Origin: Rickettsiaceae bacterium | Lineage (GTDB): Bacteria > Pseudomonadota > Alphaproteobacteria > Rickettsiales > Rickettsiaceae | Assembly (NCBI GenBank): GCA_022702085.1 | Contig: JAKONF010000012.1 | Span: 1-15,367 of the forward strand | Reading direction: 5' to 3' | DNA: 15,367 nt | In this document: positions 8,122 through 14,440 of the stretch, in pieces | Numbering within the stretch: position 1 is the first letter of the stretch | How the letters are laid out: each line of letters opens with the position of its first letter | Program-made: the position numbers and the translations under genes | Notes under the pieces: model-generated | Databases searched by the model: none | What the model saw: the letters and a program-made list of their open reading frames with translations, nothing else | What the model was told of the DNA's origin: nothing

Positions 8122-8143
8122 TAGATTTAATTTTAAAAATCTA
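8122..8143. repeat. AT-rich hairpin downstream of the glutaredoxin-like gene
   Basis: TAGATTT and AAATCTA pair perfectly around an 8-base loop, beginning 37 bases after the stop codon. No T-tract follows on either strand, so it is at best a weak terminator or a 3'-end stabiliser. Confidence 0.4.
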
Positions 8144-8166
8144 TTCTAAGCTTATGCAAAGCATAT

Positions 8167-8187
8167 AAAGCTCCCATAATGAGCTTT
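8167..8187. repeat. Inverted repeat AAAGCTC-N7-GAGCTTT
   Basis: A perfect 7-bp stem with a 7-base loop (CCATAAT), richer in GC than its surroundings and lying between the glutaredoxin-like gene and the HU promoter. Without a following T-run it is not a standard terminator; it could be an operator or RNA structure. Confidence 0.4.
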
Positions 8188-8318
8188 ACTCAACCTAATT
8201 CATATATTATTACCAACTACCATAGACCCAGTAATATAATACTGATGCATATTTGATGCAGTTTATAGTGTTTTCTGTGATAAAACATTAGTTTGAAATG
8301 CACATTGAAATACTCAAG

Positions 8319-8346
8319 TTGCGATCAACATTTGATTTGTTATAAT
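8319..8346 (+). promoter_or_regulatory. Candidate promoter of the HU-family gene
   Basis: TTGCGA (8319-8324), 16-base spacer, perfect TATAAT (8341-8346). The leader would be about 88 bases. A second possible promoter lies inside that leader: TTGACT (8383-8388), 18-base spacer, ATTAAT (8407-8412), which would give a leader of about 20 bases. Confidence 0.5.
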
Positions 8347-8425
8347 TATTTCGAATCAAATGGATTTGCTGTAAGTTTTCGATTGACTTTATGCAATAAT
8401 CCTGAGATTAATTCTAAAATATAAT

Positions 8426-8432
8426 TAAGAGG
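8426..8432 (+). promoter_or_regulatory. Ribosome binding site fixing the HU-family start
   Basis: TAAGAGG ends 7 bases before the ATG at 8440. The alternative Met at 8479, where homology to HU begins, has no such site. This supports the longer protein. Confidence 0.75.
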
Positions 8433-8439
8433 TTATATC

Positions 8440-8751
8440 ATGGCTAAAGTAAAAAATAATAATGCGAAAAACAAAAATATGAATAAAGGTGAATTTGTTT
8501 CACTCATAGCTCAAACAGGAAAAATTTCTAAAGTTGAGGCTGAAAGAGCAGTAAACTTATTCTTAGAATGCGTAAGTAGTACATTGAAAAGTGGACAAGG
8601 TATTACAATACCTGGTTTTGGTTCATATACTGTACAAAAAAGAGAAGCCAGAGAGGGGCGTAATCCTAAGACTGGTGAAAAAATGAAAATTAACGCTTAC
8701 AAACAACCTGTATTTAAAGCAGGCTCAAAATTGAAAGAAGGTTGTAATTAA
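8440..8751 (+). CDS. HU-family nucleoid DNA-binding protein with N-terminal basic extension
   Basis: A 103-residue protein. From residue 14 it is a full HU/IHF-type subunit: NKGEFVSLIAQTGKISKVEAE, then ITIPGFGSYTVQKREAREGR (55-74) and the DNA-intercalating arm NPKTGEKMKINAY with its conserved Pro at 76, ending PVFKAGSKLKEGCN. NPKTGE and FKAGSKLK favour HU over IHF. HU subunits bind and bend DNA without strict sequence preference as dimers. The odd part is the first 13 residues, MAKVKNNNAKNKN, a Lys/Asn-rich leader not present in ordinary HU of about 90 residues; the ribosome binding site at 8426-8432 supports it. It has its own promoter and a terminator-like hairpin at 8778-8813. In many proteobacteria an hup gene lies downstream of clpP-clpX-lon; here it lies upstream of clpP. 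Confidence 0.93.
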   Translation: MAKVKNNNAKNKNMNKGEFVSLIAQTGKISKVEAERAVNLFLECVSSTLKSGQGITIPGFGSYTVQKREAREGRNPKTGEKMKINAYKQPVFKAGSKLKEGCN

Positions 8752-8777
8752 CTTAATTTCAATAATCGAGCAGTGCA

Positions 8778-8820
8778 AAACCATGATAATAGTCTTTTGA
8801 CATTTCATGGTTTCTTTATT
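8778..8820 (+). terminator. Terminator-like hairpin after the HU-family gene
   Basis: AAACCATGA (8778-8786) pairs with TCATGGTTT (8805-8813) around an 18-base loop, followed by the T-rich CTTTATTTT. The stem is perfect but only 9 bp with a large loop, so termination is probably partial. The loop contains the TTGACA of the candidate clpP promoter. Confidence 0.55.
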
Positions 8821-8827
8821 TTAGAAT
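8797..8827 (+). promoter_or_regulatory. Candidate clpP promoter
   Basis: Perfect TTGACA (8797-8802) and TAGAAT (8822-8827, 5 of 6), with a spacer of 19 bases that is longer than ideal. It would give a leader of about 70 bases. No heat-shock type -35/-10 is evident. Confidence 0.35.
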
Positions 8828-8890
8828 TTTGATCTATAAGTAAGTTTTCTTTTTTAACAAACTACACAAACAATTACTAAAATCCAAATT

Positions 8891-8895
8891 GGAGA
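8891..8895 (+). promoter_or_regulatory. Ribosome binding site deciding the clpP start
   Basis: GGAGA ends 8 bases before the ATG at 8904. A TTG at 8889 opens the same frame five codons earlier but overlaps this site, so the ATG is the real start. Confidence 0.85.
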
Positions 8896-8903
8896 TATTT
8901 TTG

Positions 8904-9506
8904 ATGGCTTATGTTCCAATAGTTATTGAACAAACTCCTCGCGGCGAACGTTCTTACGATATTTATTCTAGATTACTTAAAGAAAGAATTATTTTTGTCA
9001 GCGGCGAAATTGAAGATCACATGGCGAACTTAATAGTTGCTCAGTTACTTTTCTTAGAATCAGAAAGTTTAGAGAAAGACATATATATGTATATCAATTC
9101 ACCTGGCGGTGCGGTAACTGCTGGACTGGCTATTTATGATACAATGCAATATATAAAGCCTAAAATTGCTACTCTTTGTATTGGTCAAGCAGCTTCTGCT
9201 GGCTCTTTAATTTTAACTGCAGGTTCACCCGGCATGCGATATTCCTTACCTAATAGTAGAGTTATGTTGCATCAACCAAGTGGTGGTTATAGAGGTCAAG
9301 CTACGGATATAGAAATTCATGCTAGAGAAATTCTAAAAGTTAGAAAAATACTTAATGATATTTACGTAAAACATACTGGACAAAAATTATCTACTATCGA
9401 AACAAGTATGGAAAGAGATAACTTCATGGACCCAGAAACCGCTAAAAATTTTGGACTTATTGATCACATAATTTCTAACCGAAGTTTATTATCAGCTCAA
9501 AAATAG
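8904..9506 (+). CDS. clpP: ATP-dependent Clp protease proteolytic subunit ClpP
   Basis: A 200-residue serine peptidase that forms the double-heptamer chamber used by ClpA and ClpX. The protein starts [20 protein letters not shown]. The triad is intact: Ser98 in GQAASAGS, His123 in MLHQPSGG and Asp172 in ERDNFMDP. The oxyanion-side loop [11 protein letters not shown] (64-74) and the handle helix following [18 protein letters not shown] are also present. Length matches the family. As in other alphaproteobacterial ClpP the N-terminal propeptide seems short, so processing may be minimal. The start is set by GGAGA at 8891-8895. clpX follows after 114 bases on the same strand with an imperfect hairpin between them, so the pair may be cotranscribed with clpX expression modulated. 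Both unfoldase partners lie in this window. Confidence 0.97.
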   Translation: MAYVPIVIEQTPRGERSYDIYSRLLKERIIFVSGEIEDHMANLIVAQLLFLESESLEKDIYMYINSPGGAVTAGLAIYDTMQYIKPKIATLCIGQAASAGSLILTAGSPGMRYSLPNSRVMLHQPSGGYRGQATDIEIHAREILKVRKILNDIYVKHTGQKLSTIETSMERDNFMDPETAKNFGLIDHIISNRSLLSAQK

Positions 9507-9535
9507 TTTTTAACCTTGGCATAAATGGATTAGGC

Positions 9536-9568
9536 TCATCTTTTACTAAAAAAGTAGTTTACAGATGA
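9536..9568 (+). repeat. Imperfect hairpin between clpP and clpX
   Basis: TCATCT (9536-9541) pairs with AGATGA (9563-9568), and inside it TACT pairs with AGTA around an A-rich loop. The hairpin is not followed by a T-tract, so it looks like a processing or stability element rather than a full terminator. A TTTACA at 9558-9563 might also be a -35 for clpX, but no good -10 follows at normal spacing. Confidence 0.35.
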
Positions 9569-9620
9569 ATAATTAATAGTTACATATTTTATATTAAATT
9601 ATAAACATTATATAAACACA

Positions 9621-10886
9621 ATGACTGATAAAGAAAATGATAAAAAAGTTCTACACTGCTCATTTTGCGGCAAAAATCAATTTGAAGTTAAGAAATTGAT
9701 CGCGGGACCATCAGTTTTTGTTTGCGATGAATGTATCAATCTTTGCTTAGATATTATTAAAGAAGAAAGCAAGATTGACAGTAAAAAAATTAATTCAACT
9801 ATTCCATCACCTAAGCAAATTTACCAATCTTTAAATGAATATGTAATAGGTCAAGAAAAAGCAAAAAAGATTCTTTCCGTAGCTGTCTACAATCATTACA
9901 AACGCATAGAATATCTAGAGCAAGGCGAAAATGAGGTAGAACTCACCAAGTCAAATATCCTGCTTATTGGCTCAACTGGGTCTGGCAAAACTTTATTAGC
10001 ACAAACATTGGCTAAGATTCTTGATGTACCATTTACCATGGCAGATGCAACTTCTCTTACTGAAGCTGGTTACGTTGGAGAAGACGTAGAAAATATTTTG
10101 CTAAGATTATTGCAAGCTGCTGATTTCAATATCAATAAGGCACAAAAAGGTATTATTTATATTGATGAAGTTGACAAGATAGCCAGAAAATCTGAAAATC
10201 CATCTATAACCCGCGATGTATCTGGCGAAGGAGTTCAGCAAGCTTTACTTAAAATTATGGAAGGAACAGTTGCTTCTGTGCCGCCACAAGGTGGCCGTAA
10301 ACATCCACAGCAAGATTTTTTGCAAATTGACACTACCAATATTTTGTTTATTTGTGGTGGTGCATTTATGGGGATAGAAAAGATTATTTCAAATAGAGTG
10401 ACACAAAGTTCAATCGGTTTTGCTGCCAATGTACAAAATCCCAAAGACATTAGACATGACGATATTCTTAAAAATCTGGAAGTAGAAGATTTAGTTAAAT
10501 TTGGCATGATACCAGAATTTATTGGACGTTTGCCAGTGGTTACTACCTTAAATGAACTGGATAGAGATACGTTAATTACTATTCTAACTAAACCTAAAAA
10601 TGCACTTGTTAAACAATATCAGACGCTATTTGAACTAAATAACGTTGGATTACATATTGATGATGAGGCATTAGAAGCTATCGCTGACAAGGCACTAGAG
10701 CGAAAAACTGGAGCTAGAGGACTTAGAGCAATCATTGAAAATCTTTTGCTAGATACCATGTATAATATTACTGATCTAAAAAAGATGCAAGTATGTATAG
10801 ATAAGGAAGTGATTGCAGGTAAAATTGAGCCAACAATTAAACCTAAATCATCTAGTAAGTCACTAAAGAAGCGTTTAGCTGTTTGA
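9621..10886 (+). CDS. clpX: ATP-dependent Clp protease ATP-binding subunit ClpX
   Basis: A 421-residue class II Clp unfoldase. It opens with the C4 zinc-binding domain, HCSFCGKNQ...[11 protein letters not shown], with Cys13, 16, 35 and 38, which binds adaptors and some substrates. The AAA+ module has Walker A GSTGSGKT (117-124), pore loop GYVG (150-153), Walker [11 protein letters not shown] (177-186), the IGF loop that contacts ClpP at 265-267 (SIGFAAN), and a sensor-2 region with [12 protein letters not shown]. The C-terminus is basic ([15 protein letters not shown]). All catalytic features are intact and length is normal. No clear ribosome binding site precedes the ATG. Only 3 bases separate its TGA from the amgK-like start, so the downstream pair is almost certainly on the same message. 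lon, the common downstream neighbour of clpX, is absent. Confidence 0.98.
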   Translation: MTDKENDKKVLHCSFCGKNQFEVKKLIAGPSVFVCDECINLCLDIIKEESKIDSKKINSTIPSPKQIYQSLNEYVIGQEKAKKILSVAVYNHYKRIEYLEQGENEVELTKSNILLIGSTGSGKTLLAQTLAKILDVPFTMADATSLTEAGYVGEDVENILLRLLQAADFNINKAQKGIIYIDEVDKIARKSENPSITRDVSGEGVQQALLKIMEGTVASVPPQGGRKHPQQDFLQIDTTNILFICGGAFMGIEKIISNRVTQSSIGFAANVQNPKDIRHDDILKNLEVEDLVKFGMIPEFIGRLPVVTTLNELDRDTLITILTKPKNALVKQYQTLFELNNVGLHIDDEALEAIADKALERKTGARGLRAIIENLLLDTMYNITDLKKMQVCIDKEVIAGKIEPTIKPKSSSKSLKKRLAV

Positions 10887-10889
10887 GAT

Positions 10890-11855
10890 ATGGACAATAC
10901 AAGAAATCGTCAAAAACAAAAATTTCTTGATGATTTTTTTAGGTGTAAGCAGTATAAAATACATCCTCTAACTGCTGATGCTTCTTTTCGCACATATGAT
11001 CGTATTATTAGTAATGATGATACTCTAATCCTCATGGACTCTCCTACTGAATATTATACTTTGAGTAAATTTACTAAAATTGCTACTTTTTTGTATAATC
11101 ACAATTTTTCAGTTCCTCAGTTGTTTAAAGCAGATCATGATCTAGGATTGTTGTTACTTGAAGATTTTGGCTCCATTAGCGTCAATAGTCATTTAAAGAA
11201 AATAAATTCCGATGAAAAATTCAAAATCTATCAATTGATGATAGATCTTTTATGTGAGTTGCAACAATTATCACCCCCAAATAATTGGCCTACATATAGC
11301 TTACAATTATTACAAGATGAACTTGCGGTATATGTGGACTGGTACTTAATAGATCATAAAATTTTAACAGAGCGTGATAAAGCTGAGATATATGAGATAT
11401 GGAAGGCAATATTAAATCAACTACCTGATCTAGGCGGTTATTTAATACATAGAGATTATCATGTAGATAATTTAATGATGTTATCAAGAGATAGAACTAA
11501 AGCAATAGGATTACTAGATTTTCAAGATGCGATGATTGGTTCACCTTTGTATGATGTAGCATCACTGCTTGAAGATGCTCGCATAGATGTATGTAATAGT
11601 TTTGCTGATAGATGCTTAGGGTACTATTTACAGAAAAACAATTTCAACAAAGAAGAAGCGCTTCTAGCTTATACTATTTTATGCGCGCAAAGAAATAGTC
11701 GAGTACTTGGAGTTTTTATGCGTAAATATAAAAGAGATAATCAGAGTAATTTTTTACAATACATTCCTAGAGTTGAGGATTATTTAAAAAATAATTTAAA
11801 ACATCCAATATTTAAAAATTTAAATAATTGGTTGCAAAATAGATCAGTACAATAA
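10890..11855 (+). CDS. amgK: N-acetylmuramate/N-acetylglucosamine anomeric kinase, AmgK-like
   Basis: A 321-residue APH-fold kinase. Visible motifs are LTADASFRTYDRI (27-39), the nucleotide-binding loop characteristic of AmgK; LLLLEDFG (87-94), the hinge segment; HRDYHVDNLM (187-196), the catalytic H-x-D-x4-N; and GLLDFQDAMIGSPLYDVASL (207-226), the metal-binding Asp with the downstream pattern AmgK shares. AmgK phosphorylates the anomeric hydroxyl of MurNAc (and GlcNAc) in the cytoplasm, and MurU then makes UDP-MurNAc, bypassing de novo synthesis and the fosfomycin-sensitive MurA step. The murU-like gene following after 6 bases strongly supports this role over antibiotic or choline kinase. 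In many alphaproteobacteria the pair sits with tsaE and addB; here it is attached to clpX. It is distinct from the APH(9)-like protein at 1-761, which has a different catalytic-loop context. Substrate is inferred from motifs and neighbour. Confidence 0.87.
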   Translation: MDNTRNRQKQKFLDDFFRCKQYKIHPLTADASFRTYDRIISNDDTLILMDSPTEYYTLSKFTKIATFLYNHNFSVPQLFKADHDLGLLLLEDFGSISVNSHLKKINSDEKFKIYQLMIDLLCELQQLSPPNNWPTYSLQLLQDELAVYVDWYLIDHKILTERDKAEIYEIWKAILNQLPDLGGYLIHRDYHVDNLMMLSRDRTKAIGLLDFQDAMIGSPLYDVASLLEDARIDVCNSFADRCLGYYLQKNNFNKEEALLAYTILCAQRNSRVLGVFMRKYKRDNQSNFLQYIPRVEDYLKNNLKHPIFKNLNNWLQNRSVQ

Positions 11856-11861
11856 AAGATT

Positions 11862-12590
11862 ATGGCTAAAACTAGTATTGACACTATTATGATTTTTGCT
11901 GCTGGTAGAGGCAGTAGAATGTCGTCTTTAACCGATAATAAACCGAAAACATTATTAGAAATATCTAATAAACCTATTTTATACCACATTTTAGAATTAA
12001 TAAATACTTATCAGTTTAAAAGAATTATCATCAATACTCATTACTTGAGCAAGCAAATTGAGCAAGCAGTAGCCAAGTTTAAATCATCGCGCTTCGTAAG
12101 TGCAGAGATAATTCTTATTAATCAAGATGAAATGCTTGAAAATGGCGGAGCGGTAAAGAATGCTGCTGACTACTTTAATGATAAGCCAATTTTTACCATC
12201 AATGGTGATGTTATAATCAAAGCTAAGCAAAATGTGTTTGATATAATGCAAGCATCTTGGCAACCAGAATATATGGATTTTTTATTACTTCTGCAGGATA
12301 CAGAAAAAGCTGTAGGATATAAAGGCCGTGGAGACTTTGAAATTGATGAGAGTAGAAGACTTAGTAGGCCAGTGCAAAATCATGATTATAAATTTATGTA
12401 TACAGGTCTCAATATCTTGAAGCCTGATTTAATTAAATTAAATCAACAAAAAAAGTTTTCGCTGCTAGATTATTATATAAATCCTGACAGCAGACTATAT
12501 GGTGAATTGCTTTCAGAGAGTAGATGGTATCATGCTAACAGACCACAAGATTTAATAGCTATTGAAGAAGGGTTAAAAGCTTGGAGCTGA
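11862..12590 (+). CDS. murU: MurNAc-1-phosphate uridylyltransferase, MurU-like
   Basis: A 242-residue sugar-1-phosphate nucleotidyltransferase. The signature loop is IFAAGRGSRMSSLTDNKPKT (11-30), with the G-x-G-x-R and conserved Lys of the family. LENGGAVKNA (92-101) is the nucleobase-contact region, NGDV (114-117) supplies the first metal-binding Asp, and GYKGRGDFEI (152-161) and MYTGLNIL (179-186) match MurU. There is no C-terminal left-handed beta-helix acetyltransferase domain, unlike GlmU; short single-domain length is typical of MurU. Near the C-terminus the usual W-x-D/H-V-G-T-P motif reads WYHANRP (222-228), so the V-G-T part has changed, which could affect metal or sugar contacts. 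The reaction is UTP plus MurNAc-alpha-1-phosphate to UDP-MurNAc in the cytoplasm. It follows the amgK-like gene after 6 bases and ends 7 bases from the oppositely oriented glycosyltransferase gene. Confidence 0.86.
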   Translation: MAKTSIDTIMIFAAGRGSRMSSLTDNKPKTLLEISNKPILYHILELINTYQFKRIIINTHYLSKQIEQAVAKFKSSRFVSAEIILINQDEMLENGGAVKNAADYFNDKPIFTINGDVIIKAKQNVFDIMQASWQPEYMDFLLLLQDTEKAVGYKGRGDFEIDESRRLSRPVQNHDYKFMYTGLNILKPDLIKLNQQKKFSLLDYYINPDSRLYGELLSESRWYHANRPQDLIAIEEGLKAWS

Positions 12591-12597
12591 ATATTTA

Positions 12598-13797
12598 CTA
12601 CTTTTTACTTAGTTGACCAATCAACTCATATAACTGTATCTCCATTCTCAAGGAATTATCAAATATTTTATATGCTTCAAATGCTTTAAATCTAGCCATT
12701 TCAGGATTAGCGCGAGCCCATTCAATATGATCTTTTATTTCATTGAATATTTGTTCATAATTACCCAAAGAATTGAAATAAAGAACACTATCACCAAAAA
12801 TTTTGCGAATAAATGGATGATCATCGGCAATGATTAGCGCGCCACTAGCAGCAGCTTCAGAAATTCTATTTGTAGGAATACCTTCTAGCATATGCTCAAG
12901 ATTATGAGTAACGAGGGCAATATTATGTTTTTGTTGCACTTTCACTATACTATCAATTGAATTTCCATAATTTTCTAGGGGACCTTTGTAAGCATCACCC
13001 ATGAAACTTAGATGATCACTCATACCGTAAGCAACCAATAAGTTGTTATCACCCAATTTTTTAAGTGCTTGCTTCATACGGAGCGATCCTCTAACGCATC
13101 CCCATAAACTTCCGGTTATCACAGCCCTATCAAAATGCATAGGTTTAGAATATTCAAGATGATGTTGAGCGATATATACTGGGATAACATTTTTAGTTTT
13201 AGAATTTTTACTATTCTTTGCAATATCAAGTAGATCGTTACTTCCATGCACAAAACTATATAAATCAGCATAAGCATCATAGTCTGCTAAATGCTGCCAT
13301 TTACTTTTAAATTTACCGTTTACCTCGTATAAACTATCTCTAGGCATATTTAAGTACGTAACGTTATAACCTTGTGGTAAAATGTTTACATGGTGAGTGA
13401 GTGCTAGATTGAATTTTGGTCTGTAAATAAGATTGATTAGGCTAGTAGCTGTTGTATATAAATGTCTGGTTAACCAAAAATGAGTTAGTGATTCTGAAAA
13501 GCTTACGCCGCAATAATTAATGTTTCTGGCTTTCGCTGCTAGCTTAAGCCTATCGTAGATCATTTTCTCACCAATACGTTCACTTACAGTATAGAAAGAT
13601 ATTTTTTGACTAAATGATTTTCTGGTGACTAATTTAAGCCAAAACTTATCTGAGAAATCAAAATCTAATAATATTACTATAAATATGCTAAACACATATA
13701 TTGTCAAAAGCTTAATAAAATTAGCCAGATTAAAAATCTTTCTAATACTAAAATTTTTGACTAAATATAAAATTAAAATTTTTATGTATGGATACAT
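12598..13797 (-). CDS. Glycosyltransferase (GT-B, CgeB/group-1-like) with N-terminal hydrophobic segment
   Basis: A 399-residue protein. The best recognised part is the C-terminal nucleotide-sugar-binding half: GIPTNRISEAAASGALIIAD followed by DHPFIRKIFGDSVLYFN (307-342), the E-x-A/S-x-G motif region of GT-B glycosyltransferases such as the CgeB-like group, and a closing helix of EWARANPEMA type. HLEYSKPMHFDRAVITGSLW (213-232) resembles the start of the second Rossmann domain. Residues 28-46 (IKLLTIYVFSIFIVILLDF) are a probable membrane segment after a basic leader, so the enzyme may be held at the inner membrane facing the cytoplasm. Donor and acceptor are unknown; a role in surface glycan assembly is inference. 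The start has no ribosome binding site, and a later start would lose the membrane segment but keep the enzyme domain. rutE-like lies 24 bases upstream on the same strand, so the two may share a transcript. Confidence 0.72.
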   Translation of the reverse strand: MYPYIKILILYLVKNFSIRKIFNLANFIKLLTIYVFSIFIVILLDFDFSDKFWLKLVTRKSFSQKISFYTVSERIGEKMIYDRLKLAAKARNINYCGVSFSESLTHFWLTRHLYTTATSLINLIYRPKFNLALTHHVNILPQGYNVTYLNMPRDSLYEVNGKFKSKWQHLADYDAYADLYSFVHGSNDLLDIAKNSKNSKTKNVIPVYIAQHHLEYSKPMHFDRAVITGSLWGCVRGSLRMKQALKKLGDNNLLVAYGMSDHLSFMGDAYKGPLENYGNSIDSIVKVQQKHNIALVTHNLEHMLEGIPTNRISEAAASGALIIADDHPFIRKIFGDSVLYFNSLGNYEQIFNEIKDHIEWARANPEMARFKAFEAYKIFDNSLRMEIQLYELIGQLSKK

Positions 13798-13821
13798 TTT
13801 AGTTATTAAAAAAATTCAAAA

Positions 13822-14394
13822 TTAGATGATAGTGCATGCTTCATCAAATTCTAAGCGAGGACTTTTTGGATATTCATTTCTCCCTTCCCTATATCCTATG
13901 TTACAAAGGAAATTTACTTTGTAATCAGTACCTGCTAAAAATTGCTCATTGATAGCATTAGCATCAAATCCAGACATTGGGCCGCAAGCAAGGTTATGCG
14001 ATCTTGCTATCATCATAAAATATGCCGCTTGTAAAGTAGAGTTGCGCATGGCATTGCTTGCTATAATTTCTGGGTCTGAAGAAAAATAATCTTTCATACC
14101 AATGTTATGAGGAAACAATTTTGGTAATAATTCATAAAATTTCATGTCATAAGCAAAAATCACTGTCACCGGACAAGCTCTAATTCTTTCAGCGTTAGCA
14201 TCCATTGCGCATTTTGCTAATTTCTCTCTCTGTTCCTGACTAGTTACGAAGATGATTCTCAAAGGACAACAATTAGCAGAAGTTGGTCCTAACTTCATAG
14301 TATCGTAGATTTGTTTTACTAACTCTTGAGATACTTCTTTTTGGGAAAATTTATAACATGTTCTGTCGTTAAATACTTCTTCAACTGTTCTCAT
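13822..14394 (-). CDS. Nitroreductase-fold protein, RutE-like (malonic semialdehyde reductase family)
   Basis: A 190-residue FMN-dependent oxidoreductase of the nitroreductase fold. Three blocks align with E. coli RutE (YcdI): MKLGPTSANCCPLRIIFV (33-50), the FMN-binding region; RNSTLQAAYFMMIAR (117-131); and GPMSGFDANAINEQFLAG (138-155), followed by NIGYREG and PRLEFDEAC. The match is almost end to end and length fits (196 in E. coli). RutE reduces malonic semialdehyde to 3-hydroxypropionate in uracil catabolism, using a reduced nicotinamide cofactor. None of the other rut genes is present here, so the substrate may differ; homologues outside rut operons act on other enals, quinones or nitro compounds. 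The start ATG is preceded at 8 bases by GGAG (14403-14406). It lies between the edge gene (46 bases) and the glycosyltransferase (24 bases), all on the minus strand. Confidence 0.85.
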   Translation of the reverse strand: MRTVEEVFNDRTCYKFSQKEVSQELVKQIYDTMKLGPTSANCCPLRIIFVTSQEQREKLAKCAMDANAERIRACPVTVIFAYDMKFYELLPKLFPHNIGMKDYFSSDPEIIASNAMRNSTLQAAYFMMIARSHNLACGPMSGFDANAINEQFLAGTDYKVNFLCNIGYREGRNEYPKSPRLEFDEACTII

Positions 14395-14440
14395 TTCATT
14401 TACTCCAATATTATTGCTTTAATGATTGATAGATATTCGA

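Larger units (their letters stand above)
8086..8439. other. 354-bp intergenic region with two hairpins and the HU-gene promoter
   Basis: I see no gene here on either strand. It contains the 3' end of the glutaredoxin-like transcript with a perfect 7-bp AT-rich inverted repeat (8122-8143), a second perfect 7-bp inverted repeat AAAGCTC/GAGCTTT (8167-8187), a short direct repeat TGATGCA around 8243-8262, and then the promoter and leader of the HU-family gene. Confidence 0.6.

Noticed and set aside
8889..8903. TTG start giving five extra residues on ClpP
   Set aside because: It overlaps the GGAGA ribosome binding site of the ATG at 8904, and ClpP homology begins at that ATG.
13625..13825. 66-codon plus-strand frame over the glycosyltransferase start
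   Set aside because: It is antisense to the membrane-segment codons and made mostly of Ile, Lys, Leu and Asn from A/T-rich sequence, with no ribosome binding site.
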